A stretch of DNA of 58,556 nucleotides, taken from the NCBI GenBank assembly GCA_014904985.1, contig MU129086.1, positions 48,092-106,647 on the forward strand, written 5' to 3'. Position 1 is the first letter of the stretch, and every line of letters starts with the position of its first letter. A program made the translations under genes and the position numbers. The DNA is from Hydnum rufescens UP504 (lineage: Eukaryota > Basidiomycota > Agaricomycetes > Cantharellales > Hydnaceae). Below, one piece after another: positions 31,525 to 44,200 of this stretch. The notes under the pieces were generated by a model. That model had not been told where the DNA came from and searched no databases. It saw only the letters and a program-made list of their open reading frames with translations.

Positions 31525-31599
31525 CTGTTCCTGATGAAGCCGTAGCGTGAAACGCTCGGACTAATGACGTCGGCTCTACTATCGACGGTCCGGGAACAG
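31525..31599 (+). other. Compact 75-nt foldable element
   Basis: Four perfect stems lie almost back to back. Closing stem CTGTTCC/GGAACAG is 31525-31531 with 31593-31599. Hairpin AGCGT/ACGCT with a GAA loop is 31544-31556. A two-part hairpin has CGGAC/GTCCG (31557-31561 with 31588-31592) and CGTCG/CGACG (31568-31572 with 31583-31587). It contains CTGATGA and GAAAC but does not make a proper hammerhead core. Could be a small structured RNA or a decayed repeat; no class assigned. Confidence 0.4.
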
Positions 31600-31975
31600 C
31601 TCGCTTACGTAAGTCATCAAACTAGGTTCGCCCCGAGCTCGGGGAATTCTTAGCTCCATCGGATGTTTCGGCTTGCAGATGGCGCGGTATTACGTGATTC
31701 GGGTTATTCTATTTTTCCATTTATGCGGGTAAAATTACGTCAGACTCAGTTTATCCCAAAGAAGTAAAACCGAGATATTCAAAACTGCTTTCCTCGTGCT
31801 ATGCACGCCAGATTCGTAACAAGGAATTAGAAACTTGATTCCTCGGTTGCCCTAGTAGTGTATAGATCCCATCTAAGAAATCCCGGGCAACAATTATGGG
31901 GGCAAGCTCAACATCCGGCCGTATATAGCCCAACGCCACCCCCCTTGGGCCCCTTCTCCCTCCCCCCTCCCTCTA

Positions 31976-33658
31976 ATGGACCTGGCTGCTCTGCGCAGAA
32001 CAGATCTCGTCATGTCTCTTGTCCTCCCTTTCTGCTGCAATGATGTCAAGAGCCTTTCTCTAGTCTCACGCGACTTTTCGTCATATGCTCGTCCATATCT
32101 TCTTCGCACTCTGAAACCATTTACGACCACCAAGCTCCCATCTCAACCATGTCTCCAACTTTTGCTTTCGCGAGAAGGCTGGGCCCATGCCAATCATGTC
32201 CGGTTAGTCCCCACAGTATACAGTTCATAGTGTGAGCGCTTGACATCCTCATTGTGGACTGGATACGCAGTTCTGTCACCATACACTTGGATGGTCTCGA
32301 TCCCGATTCTCCTTTTTTTTCTCCGGAACATGCTGTCGCAGCAATCATATCCCGCCTTCCTCATCTCCTCCACGTTACTCTGGTGCCACAATTCCAAGTC
32401 ACCACAGGAACGGTCGGCGAACAAAATGCACCAGTGCGAAACTTCGATTACATCGTCAACGCGATGTCTGGTCTGCCTCGCATACGCTCCTTGAATATGC
32501 CGGGTGTGTGGCCAGGGGGCGCACGGCCGGGATGGCGCGCGTTCAGCAAGCAGGGCCCCCCTCCAAAATCTCCAACTTACCATTTCGGACGACTCCAAGG
32601 ACCCTCTCTTCTGTGTGAATATGGTGTCTGGCGCGCCTTTTTTGCGTTCCTTGCGAATACACGAACCTATGAGCGTGGGCGCTATTACCGCCCTTGTGCG
32701 TGCCCTACCGCGACCAGATCGTCTTCGCGAGTTCCATATATCTGTATCAAACGTGTCCGAGTCCAATGATCCATGGCACCAGTTAGGATTCTGGGACGCG
32801 TTATCCGGTCTTGAAGAACTCTACGTTTCGGGGGAGTGGCGGTGGCGTGACTTTGACCACAGTGGCGATTGTGCTCCTCCAAATTGGGATGCTCCATTAC
32901 AAGAGATATCACCACTACTGCCCGATCGACGAGAGGATGATGCGGACTCACGCGTAGGCAAACCTACCACACTGCTCATCTCCTTTCTTCTCTAATGCCA
33001 TCCCCGCTGTTTGCAGTCTTTTTCGCCTTTCCTTCATGCACATCCCTCGTTACGCGTCCTGTATTTCAAGTCCAGTAACCCATGTTTTCCGTGGGGGCGA
33101 GTGGCCCCACCACACTTCCAGAGTCTGCGCGAAGCCTACCAGAACCAGATTCTCATGGACGTGACTCCAGATTCACGGGAGGATTGGATGGTTATGAACG
33201 GGCTCGACGATGATTTCCAGACAGCCTCGTCCTGGCTGAATGAACAGCGACGTACCTGGTTCGTTGGGCGCGAGGTAGCTCGCATCAAGACCTGGGCTCA
33301 AAACGTTCGCGAGCGGGTCGTGCGCAACGCCGTCGCGATGGCGACCATCGCTCCTGCATTGGAGCGAGTACGGTGGATGCCGTACAAGGAGGACATCACA
33401 TCCTGCCCATGGCCCCCTGGGGCAGACTGCGGGGATGGGGATTTTGTTTTTGATATCATCGTGCAGCGCCCTGGCTCCTGTGGTGCCACAACCCAACTCG
33501 CGGCAGATGTTGAGATAGGCGGTGGAATCAGACGTGTTTCCAGGAGCGTTCAGTGTGCGGGCATCGCTTCCCCTCGAGATGCTGCCGAAATCCCATTCGG
33601 TAGCCTCTATAGTGTTGAATGGGCCGCCGAGGAACGCGTGCAATCACCAGTGGCGTGA
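31976..33658 (+). CDS. F-box-like, leucine-rich protein
   Basis: The ATG at 31976 is followed by an F-box-like segment (residues ~10-45: LVMSLVLPFCCNDVKSLSLV, then SRDFSSYARPYLLRTL). Leucine-rich segments follow, such as ISRLPHLLHVTLVP, LPRIRSLNM and LSGLEELYVSGEW, and a C-terminal part reads SLRVLYFKSSNPCFPWGRVA to the stop at 33656. Proteins of this layout are common in agaricomycetes and usually act as substrate receptors of SCF ubiquitin ligases; this is inferred. Introns include about 32201-32269 (GTTAGT..CAG) and one before 33017. Near 32504 the frame changes: either a 43-nt intron (GTGTGT..TTCAG) or a frameshift. Its branch site is not obvious. Confidence 0.75.
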
Positions 33659-34031
33659 GTGTAAAGGTGAGACGTTCCCCATCTTTCCCGTTGTCTTCCT
33701 CTCCATTGACATCGTAATGCTCCATAGATACCCATAGAGGTGCTGGACACCGAGGTTTTTGGAGGCTTGTAGCAGTAGCGTCCCCGACGAATCATAATTA
33801 TAATGATAAAATCGATATTCAGCCTGTTACTATCCCAGAGAGCACTAGGGAACGGATCCAGAGATCCAGCGGAAAGTACATGTACAGGAGAGAATAGAAA
33901 CGACTGAGGACGAGTCCGGTTTGGGCTGAAGGTCAATTGTTTAAATTGAGATCGGAGATAACCTCGGCCGAACCCCTCAAACACTCATCTCTCTCTTCTT
34001 CTCTTCCTTGTCTCCCCTCACATCCTTTCTC

Positions 34032-36690
34032 ATGTCCAACTTGACGGACCCACCTCCAGCAGACCTCCCACCTTCCACGAAAGTCTTTTGCTTCAAGAAT
34101 TCATCAATCGACGAGGTTCTCGAAGATCTCTCCAGGTGATCCACTGCCCTTCTTGCTCGTCCAGAACGTTCCTAATTCGTCCTCACAGTCGATTCATACT
34201 CAATCTTCCCGAAGAAGAACTCGTATCTGTAGAGCGAATCTGCTTCCAAGTAGAGCAGGCGTAAGCTTGCCTTGGTGCCACTTTCCGTCGGAACACGTAT
34301 ACTGACACAGGCATCAACCACAGGCACTGGTATTACGAAGACTATATCCGTGATGAAGAGCCCCGGTTCCCATCACTCCCACTCAAGACCTTCTCTCGCA
34401 TGTTATTCCATTCCTGTCCACTATTAATACATTGGAGCGTCGACCATGACCAGGCCTTCCAGGATTTTATGGACTACAAGACCTCAGTCCCTGTATGCGG
34501 GGCTATCATGCTCAATCCTTCTTGGACCAAGGTCTGTGTCTCGTCTATGGCATGGCTCCTTTGCTACCATTATTATCCTGACGATCGTTCCTGAACCGCC
34601 CAGTGTGTCCTGGTCAAAGGATGGAAGTCTTCCTCTGCTTGGGGTTTTCCCAGAGGCAAGATAAATATTGATGAACCAGAACATGTTTGTGCCGCTCGCG
34701 AGGTCTTGGAGGAAACCGGATACGACATTTCAGACAAGATAATAATGTCCGCTGTTATCAAGATTACTGTCAGGGATCAGCGCACTTCTCTATTTGTTGT
34801 CCCCAACGTACCGGAGGATACCGTATTCGCCACCCAGACGCGGAAAGAAATAAGCGTACGCTCAGTCGTCCTCTAGTTCTTGACACGCCGCTCATGTACA
34901 TCCATACTCTTTGCGTAGAAAATTGACTGGTTCAATTTGACTGACCTTCCCGCCTGGAAGAAAACACGAAGAGCCCCGCGTCGCATAGGTTCTATGCAAT
35001 TTCGTCTTTTGTGGGGTGGGTAACACTGCTGTTCCCCATGACTCATTTGTCTGAAGATGCGATTTTGGTTGCCAGCCCACTGAAAAACGTCATGAGACAA
35101 TTACGTGCCGAAGGATATACACATGTGGATTCACCCTCCCCGGGTCGTCATGGAGATTCATCCATGTCGGCTTCCCATCAAGACGCAGGTTCTAACGAGT
35201 CCCCCATATCCTCATCCTCAAAAGATGCACCTTGGCCCACTGACCCGGCAATTGTCTCAGCCTCGCGACCTCCCGATAAGGATCATCTTTCTCGTCTTCT
35301 TGGTGGTCTTTCATTCTCAAATACCTCGGCCCCGACGGCTGCAAGCACCGTAAGAAATCAAGTCGATGGTGCTCTGCCAACACCACTGGCAACACCATCT
35401 GCTTCAGCCGCTATCAGGAACGATATAGAGCATGCTAGTGGCATCCACATGTCTTCCGCACACACCATTCCATCAAACATCTCGATCGTGCCCCTTTCTT
35501 TTGCTTCGCCGACACCGCCTCAATCCGGGAATTCCCTAAAGTCCTCTGCATTGCCACAGCCATTGAACGAATCGAAGCCCAAGTTTGAATTTATCTCGCC
35601 TTTTGACGCATTCGTTTCGCCTACTATCGCCACTAAACAGTCGGTAAAGCCGTCGTCATCAAAGGCCGAGGGTCGACCTCAAGCCCTCACAGTGGCTTCA
35701 TCTACACCTTCGAGTTTGAAATCCGGGAAGGAGGCAGAGCCCTCGAAAAACAGGTCGGTATCATCTCCAACCCCGCAACGCTCCGGGTTCGTTCCGGACC
35801 ATTTCGTCCCAGCTTCTGTCTCAAGGGCGCAGTTCGCTTCGGGCAAGCGTGGATCGCTGTCATCACAGCCATCTTCGGAGAGCCCATTACATAATGCGAA
35901 ACGACCTTTGATAGCGGAATCGACTGGCCCTGGATCCCCTACAGGGTCAGAGCTCGATCCCAATCGCAGGGCGCAGCATTTCGCTTTGCTCCAGGGTGTC
36001 GCGAGTGATATCATGACCAAGTCACTCCCCAGAACGCACTCCACAGGTTCACCACGCCGTAATGATTCACCTTTCGTTGTTCGACCCCATGCAACCCCCG
36101 AACGCCCACTCATTCCTTCACACATACCCATCTTTTCACATCCTTCACAAGTGCTCTCTTCATTTGCGTCTTTCCGTTCAACACCACCCGCTACCGATCC
36201 TCGCTTCCGCAATTCAGCCCCATATTCTCCGCATCGTAGTGTTATGCCCCATAATTCAGGTGTATTCCCTGGTGCTCCTGTACCATCATCCTATCCTGGG
36301 GCTCCCGCCCCTGGCCCACAACCGTTTATTGGACTAGACACGAAGCAATCCACCGTGCCACTCCCACCTTCTGTATCTATCCCCGTGGCTCCCCCTGCCA
36401 CCCCTATGCAGAGAGGTGAGCTCCTTTCCTTGCTGAATGAGGGGCGGCAACATCCAAATACACCCCCCTTGGCACCATTTGGAGACCCCCAAGCCCGACG
36501 ATCCCAACTTGGATTGGGCCCAGTAGCTCTTGGTCCGCCTGTGCCTGGCCTTGAATCCCTTGAATCTCCGTTTGTTGTGAAACCACCCCCTCCACTAAAT
36601 CGACCGTTTCCTCCACCCTCCTACCAGCCGGCTTTCCCCAACCTCGACCGACACTGCCCGTGTCAAGCTCGCATCTGCTTTCTATTCTGA
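34032..36690 (+). CDS. DCP2: mRNA-decapping enzyme subunit 2
   Basis: The start MSNLTDPPPADLP leads into the Dcp2 N-terminal regulatory domain (EVLEDLSSRFILNLPEEEL, then EQAHWYYEDYIRDEEPRFPS). The Nudix hydrolase domain follows (PVCGAIMLNPSWTKCVLVKG). Its Nudix box G-x5-E-x7-REVLEETGY is complete (around 34660-34727, KINIDEPEHVCAAREVLEET). Box B-like residues lie near LVASPLKNVMRQLRAEGYTH. A long Ser/Pro-rich disordered C-terminal tail fills most of the exon from about 35040. The enzyme removes the m7G cap in the cytoplasm with Dcp1, committing mRNA to decay. Introns: after DLSS, after QVEQA, after SWTK, and two more before 35035. The last residues (after PNLDRH) may differ if a further 3' intron exists. 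Confidence 0.93.
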
Positions 36691-37060
36691 ATCAGCCAGC
36701 TTCCTATCATTAAATCTGTTTTTCTTCTGGACCCGTTACTCTCCTCTGTTTCCCTTGTTCGTTTCTCCCACCCCTTGCTATCGTTGCTCAGTATCACCAC
36801 GCACGTTGTATACGTACTCAATTCAACACTATTATGGCTTGACTGTTAGTAGTAATAGATATCTCTGGCGATCTCGCGTTCATGATTCGCGGATATGGGG
36901 TCCCAACCGTCGATAACCCCGTAATTTCATTGAGGCAATTCACCACGATCCAGCTTCCGGAACGACCCGCGTTATAGAACATGTCCACTTCTCTTTTTTA
37001 GCCTGCACATGGTTGTGCCCCTCTCCACCTAACATCCGCCCACTACCTATCTTATTCGAA

Positions 37061-38540
37061 ATGCTTGGAGGAACGAGCATCAAGGTCTTCTCAGGTAGAG
37101 CTCCCACACCTCACCTTCAGGGTTGCACAATATTCACCTGTGTGCATTTTTTCATCGCTCAGGAACAAGCCATCCAGAAATTGCCGAGCTCATAGCAAAC
37201 AGGTGCTTCGTGTGTGCCTCCCACATTTTGGGGAACCAGCGGGGGTCAAAGGGCCCCTAGACATGGCTCTGACAGCAGCTCTTGTCTTCGTTTGTCTTTC
37301 TCTCACTCAGGATTCGGACTCCCACTCTCAAAGGCGTACGTCACGCGAAATGGAGCGGGCGAAAGTTCTGTTCGCTTGGCCGAATCCGTACGGGACGCGG
37401 ATGTCTACATCGTCAATACTGGATGCGGGCCGCCCGGTCTTTCCGTGAACGTTTCGCTGATGGAATTATGCATCATGATCCACGCTTGCAAGATTGCTAG
37501 TGCGAAGCGGATCACTGCTGTGATCCCTCTCTTCCCGTATGCTCGCCAGGACAAGAAGGACAAGAGTCGGGCGCCTATTACAGCCAAGTTGGTGGCCAAT
37601 ATGATCCAGAATAGTGGATGCGATCATGTCATCGTTAGTTTTAACCCTTACCCTCCCCCTCCCCCCGCCTTTTTTTCCTTTCTTGCCGATAGAATTGATC
37701 TCGCTAATTAACCCCTTACCGCTTTCTGCGTCAGACGATGGATCTACATGCATCTCAGATTCAAGGATTCTTTGATGTTCCTGTGGACAAGTGCGTTTGC
37801 GTTTGTTATTGGACGATTATCTTATCGTTCTGACGAATAATTCGTCCTCGACCCTCAGTGTGAGTTCGTGCCTGGAACCTAGTCCCTTTTTGTCCAGCGT
37901 TCGTTGCTCGCGATGGCTTGCTTACCGTGAATCCTTAGCTCTACGCTGAACCCTCCGCAATCCACTATATCCGACAAAACCTCTCGGTCCGTGACGTCAT
38001 TATCGTCTCCCCCGACGCTGGCGGCGCAAAACGGTGAGTCCAGGGTCCTGGATCGAATAGGGTGATGTGTGCGTGACAACCGCTCTCCGCTTCCTTCTTG
38101 GGCTGGGTCCACAGTGCAACGTCGATGGCAGACCGACTGGGAGTCGACTTTGCACTGTTTCACAAAGAGCGAAAGAAGGCGAACGAGGTCTCGCGCATGG
38201 TGCTCGTCGGACACGTCAAGGATAAAATTGCGATCCTTGTGGACGACATGGCAGATACGTGTGGGACTATCTGTCTGGCGGCCCAGCACCTCTCGGAAGC
38301 GGGGCCGCCAAGGTGTACGCGATCGTTACGCACGGTATCCTCTCTGGGGATGCGCTGAAGAGGATCGAGGCGAGTGGCCTCGAGAAGCTTGTCGTCACTA
38401 ACACGATCCCGCAGCGCGAGAATCAGAGGTTATGTAGCAAGATCGAGGTGATCGATATTGCGTCGGTGCTTGGGGAGGTTATACGCAGGAGTCACTATGG
38501 AGAAAGCGTATCTAAACTGTTCCATGAAGTACCATACTAG
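37061..38540 (+). CDS. Ribose-phosphate pyrophosphokinase, with a 1-nt frameshift as sequenced
   Basis: PRPP synthetase (ribose 5-phosphate + ATP to PRPP + AMP; start of nucleotide, His and Trp synthesis). Blocks in order: [99 protein letters not shown], the PRPP-binding loop [13 protein letters not shown], then [15 protein letters not shown] and a C-terminus ending HEVPY. The frame changes in the GGGG run at 38301-38304: one added G would join LSEAG to AAKVYAIV. The junction before GFGLPL is also unclear, because the obvious acceptor gives the wrong phase. Either two small errors or an inactive copy. Confidence 0.88.
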
Positions 38541-39257
38541 AGGCATGCACAAGTTTTTTTTTTTTTCCTACACAATATCGTGTTATGTTATATTGTGGCA
38601 AGGGTACCACTATCATGAATGCCTGCGCCAAGCTGTTGGCGGAATGAGTCCGCAGCCGATTCCGATCGCTCCCGGCTTACACAAGGACCCATGATAGGTT
38701 GAAATCCTGCACGCTCCCACAGGGAAAATTTTTGGATTTTTGACACCTACTGTATCTAGCACGGTTTCCCGGGAGTCTGGTGCGCCAAATATTTTGGACT
38801 TACCAAAGTATCTAGCGCGGAGTACACCGGGAATTTGCTCAGGTGGATCATGCGCTGCCCCTTCAATGCATAATACAGTGGGCGGACATTGGTTTGACAC
38901 CTACCATTGTTGTTCTTCTGTTGCCATGGCCCCAGCCGGCAAGTTGCCTGTACGAGCGCCAATGGGGCTTGTTCAGGCCCTTTTTTTTTCACGTCTCTTT
39001 CTGCTGTACTCTCGACACCAGGCAGCTTGCGCGTAATGTCCTTCCCCCTCAGGGTGTTGGAATTCGGATCCGATGGGGTGTTAACGGTATGGATGGATGA
39101 CCCCTATTTGGTAATGTGGTAGACGCAAGCGCGCCTGCGCCATTTGGAGGATCCCTCAAGTCCACGAATGGCACCGTGCGCCTTTGCGGGGCATCCTGGT
39201 CATGTTCTCTTAACCTCGTGTTTTTTTTACTATTTTTGTTTCTCTTTTTTGTTCCAG
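38541..39257. other. Intergenic, no gene seen
   Basis: Frames of 70-98 codons occur on both strands without recognisable domains. A pyrimidine-rich stretch with an acceptor (TTCCAG at 39257) belongs to the next gene, whose first exon should lie here. Confidence 0.5.
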
Positions 39258-40003
39258 GTTGTGAACCTAACTATCAGGGGACCTCTTACACACTGCGGTG
39301 TCTGCTCTCCGTCCCCACACATATTTATAGCAGTTATAGGTCCCTCGCTGAATTATACCCCGTCCACGGACACGAGTATAATTCGTACTCAAGCCTCATA
39401 CTTGCTGCATTTGCTTCTCAACTGCTCTCAGACGTTGCCCCAATGTCGGTCAATGATGTCCTTAAACATATTCGCAATCCGGACGGTAACTGGGGCACAT
39501 CCTACCTTGATCCAAATGCGCTCCGCCAGAGGGTGTTGTGTGTTAACTTTTACGCTCACACAAACCTGTTCAACCTGGGAGCAGACGGCCAACCCCCAAC
39601 TAATCATTGGTCTCTATTCCTTCCGCTTTCAGCGACGAACTCCGTATGCATCGACATGGTCCCCTCAGAACCTGACAAACCGGGAATGATTATGATCGAG
39701 TCAAAGGCTCACTCCGTCAGCGACGATAATGTCTTTTTGCTGCAATCGCCGGTCCCCGAGGGGACCACGGTAGCCCAGATCCTAAGCATAATCATCGGTC
39801 TCGGTCGCGATCGTTACACCCCCGCAGCTGTAGGGGAAGGATGCCGCTACTGGTTGTCAGTCATTGCGGGCGATATGTATGAGGCTGGCATCTTGCCTAA
39901 AGAGATGGTGGACCAAGCCCGCTGGGCCCTGGGACAGTTTTGGAGGCACCCTAAAGGTGCTGGATATGTAGAAAGGGCTATGGCGGAAGGTGACTTCTAT
40001 TGA
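39258..40003 (+). CDS. Conserved agaricomycete protein of unknown function (DUF7770-like)
   Basis: Open from an acceptor at 39257 to TGA at 40001-40003. The best-conserved-looking part reads NHWSLFLPLSATNSVCIDMV, then GMIMIESKAHSVSD, VGEGCRYWLSVIAGDMYEAG and ALGQFWRHPKGAGYVERAM. I recall this pattern (CRYW, then an ERPM/ERAM tail) from fungal proteins filed as DUF7770; the label is from memory and unverified. The first in-frame ATG is at 39443, which seems late. An upstream exon before the intron ending at 39257 is likely. Soluble, no signal peptide or membrane segment visible. Confidence 0.6.
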
Positions 40004-41118
40004 TGTGCAATTGTGCTCGTCCTCAGTTCGCTTGTTGTAAGTCTATGATCAACTTTTCACAAGTATGTGATGTGATCCGTGTTGGTCACATCCCAATTCT
40101 AGCGTCTTGGATGCGATCAGTGCGCTAGGAAGTCATTACCTTCACCAGTCCCTTGAGCTCGAGGTCTCGCCAATGATACGCAATCAAATACAGCATTGAC
40201 TTTCCCACCATCCTAATTCAAGACTCGTGACCCCACCACCGAGATTAAATGAGGGGCTTATCCTACAAGCAGCCATGCGATAAATCGTCATTATTAGTAT
40301 CAGAAAAGTAATGATGGCGTGCATACTGTGAAGTCCTCCGCACATGGTTGTGAGTTGGGGGCTCGCTCAAGCCGAAACCTTCGTGATCGATTGCAAACCT
40401 CTAACATAGCATGTTGGGCCCGTTGATAAGGTCCAGAGGGTCCCAGGACAATGAACGGCAAAAAGGCCCAATTACAGGGCCATGCGAATGGTTTTCAACT
40501 ATCCAATTTCGGGCCATAAGTGCTCCAAAGTGTGCCTATGAATGCGCTCCATGATGATTATTGCCCTTGGGAATGGAGTGTCATCGAAGAAAACGAAACG
40601 AGCGGGGACTCGGATGCCTGCTGCAAGGCGAAAATTTCGTATGCAGCTGCTCGACCATCCACATACTTAGCAAGGAGATTTTGAGACAATTCCTTTGTGC
40701 GCTCCTCCTTCGTTGTAAAGAGGCAAGCCGACTGCTCAACAAATGCAACCATCTCTGCATCAGTGTATAATCCAGCGCATCCTCGTCAAAAGTGAGAATC
40801 TACGCCAAAAAAAAAGAGCAAGACAATCGTTTAGAATTTGTTGGAGGGAGAATTGTCAATAGCAAACAACATTATCGTTGTTGCTATGGCTGTCGGAGAC
40901 AGTAGTCAGTCCTCTGAGCTGTCCATCGGTAGCGACCGGCTCTGGCTATAGAAAGCTTTGCGTACGTCCGGATACAAAATGTGACCAGTACTGATAATAA
41001 CCAAGCTACCCCTCCGACAGCTATTATTACATCGAAACCAACCACGTAACTGGAAACAAGAGGCTATCTCGCTGGTGCCTCGGGACACAGAGTGACAGAA
41101 ATCATGTTCACTCGTGGT
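40004..41118. other. Intergenic; one small unassigned frame
   Basis: A minus-strand frame at 40752-40558 (FTTKEERTKELSQNLLAKYV) looks protein-like, but no start or neighbouring exon can be placed. The rest shows nothing recognisable. Confidence 0.4.
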
Positions 41119-41200
41119 GGGGAATTTACACAGTGGTAGTGTGCTCGCTTTGCATACAAATGCCTGCGAGAAGTCGAGGGTTCGATCCCCTCATTCTCCA
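41119..41200 (+). tRNA. tRNA-Ala (anticodon TGC) with a 10-nt intron
   Basis: Acceptor GGGGAAT (41119-41125) pairs with ATTCTCC (41193-41199), with one G-T wobble. D stem ACAC/GTGT. Anticodon stem CTCGC (41144-41148) with GCGAG (41166-41170). The loop is TT-TGC-A, then a 10-nt intron at the canonical position after residue 37. T arm GAGGG-TTCGATC-CCCTC. A oligo-T stretch follows near 41208-41213. The D-arm start is TTACAC where most tRNA-Ala genes have TAGCTC, so the A box is weakened although the D stem is kept by pairing. Confidence 0.88.
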
Positions 41201-44200
41201 AAAATATGTTTTTGTGGCCGTACTTCGGATCCAAACCTATTGTTCCGGCACCTTTTCGCCCGCAATACCCCGGTCCCGGGCGCTTCACTGTTTGGTTCAC
41301 CCCCGAATTAGCAGTGGCAATGATTTCGAGACACATGTTGTGGGTACTATTCTAGCATGCGACGCACAATTGTAGGCTGGCCAGATACAGCCTGCAAAGG
41401 AAAAATCCACTCCTCCTGTTTTTGAAGGTATCCCTGGGAAGACTTCAGGTTGCCACTGCTTCACGTAATGGCCATTTGATCATGAGGAGACCGGAACAAC
41501 TATGGCCCATTCGAAGATGAGCAAATGATACCCATAAATATCTGAAAGGAAATTTTGCCCCCGGACAGAAAGTGTCTTGCCTGGGTCTCTCGACCCATGA
41601 ATGAAGGTACAAGCAGTAGTAGACTTGGCGCGCCTGGGAATTGATCATCCTCCAAACCTTTTGGCATGATAGTGTATTCTCTACAAAAATGAAATGGTAC
41701 CAGAAACAATACAGCACCAATTCAGTTGGCCTCAAAAACTATGGCCGTTCTGACGCGTGACACCAAAAACTTTTTCCATAAAGGCCCCTGGAAAGCTCTG
41801 CATCGCCATGACCAGACACCTGATATTTGAGCCATGAGGAATCGCACGCAAGCCCTTATGAACAGAGTCCTAGCTGGAATCCTCCGACTTCGTCACTATT
41901 CGCAGCACCGCTTGATTCATCGTCCACGAATGGATTCCCACTGCTTCCCCCCTTCCGGCTTTGAGTTACCACTGGACGGCGGATTGTCGCCATGAAATTT
42001 GTAATAAGCAGACTAACCTTTGTAGTCCTCTCATAGCGGCGATATGATGGTTCCCCCTTATTGTGGCTTCCTAGTTTTTTCCGTCTTCAGGGGGAAGTGG
42101 GACGTCCCATGGTTCTTTGAAATCCCGTGGAGCGTGGAGATATAGCCGAGTCGATAAATAAATCTGCAAGGTCCCCACAAGAATGGTGAATTTTCAAGCT
42201 GCGAGTGGGTGAAACCGGGTGAATCTGTGGGCAAATTATTGAATGATCTTTGAGTCTCTGGAGACTCCGAATATATTGGAACACAACCAGTCTTAAATTT
42301 TATTTGGATAAGAATAGTTCTGGAAGCGTGCTGATCAAACCAGCAGCCTCTAAACACATGTACTTGATGCTGCTTGGACAAGGAAGCACACGGGCAGACT
42401 GTCTATGATATCATTGATATGTGGCATTGTATAATCATGATTAGGAAGGGCTCAGTCTATCTCTTATGCTGACATAAGAGATGGTTGGCGATTTGTCATT
42501 GCGGCATCTATCCGGAGTTCCATTTCCGTATGCAGTATCTTGCATTCATATTACTGTATCCCGATTGAATGATTGGAGTTTTTTCACGTGGGGGGTCGGT
42601 GTAATATAATGAAATCAATCGTGGCTCTTCGGAAGCAACTTCAAGTCGTCAAGTGAACCCTAGATGAGGGGTACGTACCCAAGACGGGACTTTTTGTTAC
42701 CATAAAAAGCAATATCCCAGACCTGGAATTAGCCGCGGCGACTTTAGGGCTCCTCAAATCTGTTCTGCGCTATTTCAGTACTGCTATTTCTCCAGTCTAT
42801 GATGCATCAGAATGCAGTGACCTCCATTCTGTATTCGTTACAGGCAGTTTTCTTACATTCTTTATAATGTTTAAGCCCCCTAAATCAGTGAACCCAATAC
42901 CGCCTAGCATAGAGCTCGCAGGGGTCCTAGGTCATGTTGATCTCAATTCGCGCCGAGACTAATTGGCTCCGCCTACTAAAAATAATTTCTACCCCTGGTT
43001 CCGTCTTTTTTCCCCCCCTTGTCCGCGGACGGCTAGGAATACCGAGGACCTAGACTTTTGGTCACTCTCCTGGCCAGTCCCTGCCTTCCACAAGGTTGAC
43101 AATGACCATTGATACAGGGTCGCGACGAGTGTCCACCTTTCTTGGTCGATGTTGGGAGCTTTCACCGATGATTTTTCAAAATAATTGGGGCTTTCCTTCC
43201 TTACCACTCTAGCTCAAGTTTTTTCTCTTCTTTCTTGCCCGGACTTGGTTATAAATCTAGCCGCCACGATCCAAGGAGTTGACCTCGCGGTGCTCACTGA
43301 CAACAAATCTTCAGGAACTCCATCCCTTCACCTTCCATCACCCCCCCCCCCACTCATTTTCCCCCTTCCTCCGGAAACTTCAGCGTGGAGGCGGTTAAGC
43401 CTCTGGGTAGATGCAGAGTTTTTTCAGGTCTGCTGTTTCCAAAAACGGAGTTTCTGCATGAATTTATCAACACCGCCTCTTTCACCACCTCGTTTTCACT
43501 GACACAGTCAGGATGACATCGGTCCCAAATGCTTAAACCATTTCACATTGATCAGCGATGTGCCCCCTTCCCTTCAGGATACTGAACAGCCTCACCGTGC
43601 CTTTCTTCGTGTTCCTGGCGCTCGGGTATTACCAGATCCAAAACAGTATGTACCGAATGGTCATTAGATATTATGCTCACCGTTTCCCTCATGGTTGTCC
43701 TGGAGAGAGGAAAAAAACCTAGCCCCTGTCCGATCTGGTGTCCAATTGAGCACCTTGGCACATCCATGTTATCTACATGCTCGACATGAATAATAGCCGG
43801 GGATTACGATTGTAAACCATGTCTCGCGATATGCGAAGGTCTCTGCCTACCTCATCGAATCCCTTGATACCCAGAGTTCAGTGGTCCATTCTGCGGAGCG
43901 GAATGCCCACCACCAGCCGGAAGTCTGGGCAGAATATTCCTCGCGCGGCTACGAGGATTCCTCCGCCATTTATCATTCGTCCGGCATCATCGTGAGGTGG
44001 ATGTCCATTTGTTTTATCGAGTTGTAAGTGCTGCCCTAATCTTTGAACACGTTCTGAGAAACAATTTGGAAAGTTGGAGCCAATTTGGAGAGCGTTTTAG
44101 TGCAACCTTCGAAAGCGAGCACGTTGAAGATCGTCATCAATCCACGTAAGTGCGTAGAGTGTTTCCTGGTTCCTCGGGAGTATTGGTGTCCGCAATGCGC

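Noticed and set aside
31525..31599. Hammerhead ribozyme (CTGATGA and GAAAC present)
   Set aside because: The bases between the two core words do not form stem II next to the core, and GAAAC overlaps the AGCGT-GAA-ACGCT hairpin.
32194..33984. Long minus-strand frames opposite the F-box-like gene
   Set aside because: Shadows of the GC-rich plus-strand exons; no motif and no intron pattern of their own.
35679..36212. 177-codon minus-strand frame opposite DCP2
   Set aside because: Lies entirely within the Ser/Pro-rich coding exon; composition is the mirror of that low-complexity sequence.
41064..41336. 90-codon minus-strand frame over the tRNA
   Set aside because: Overlaps a complete tRNA gene and shows no protein motif.
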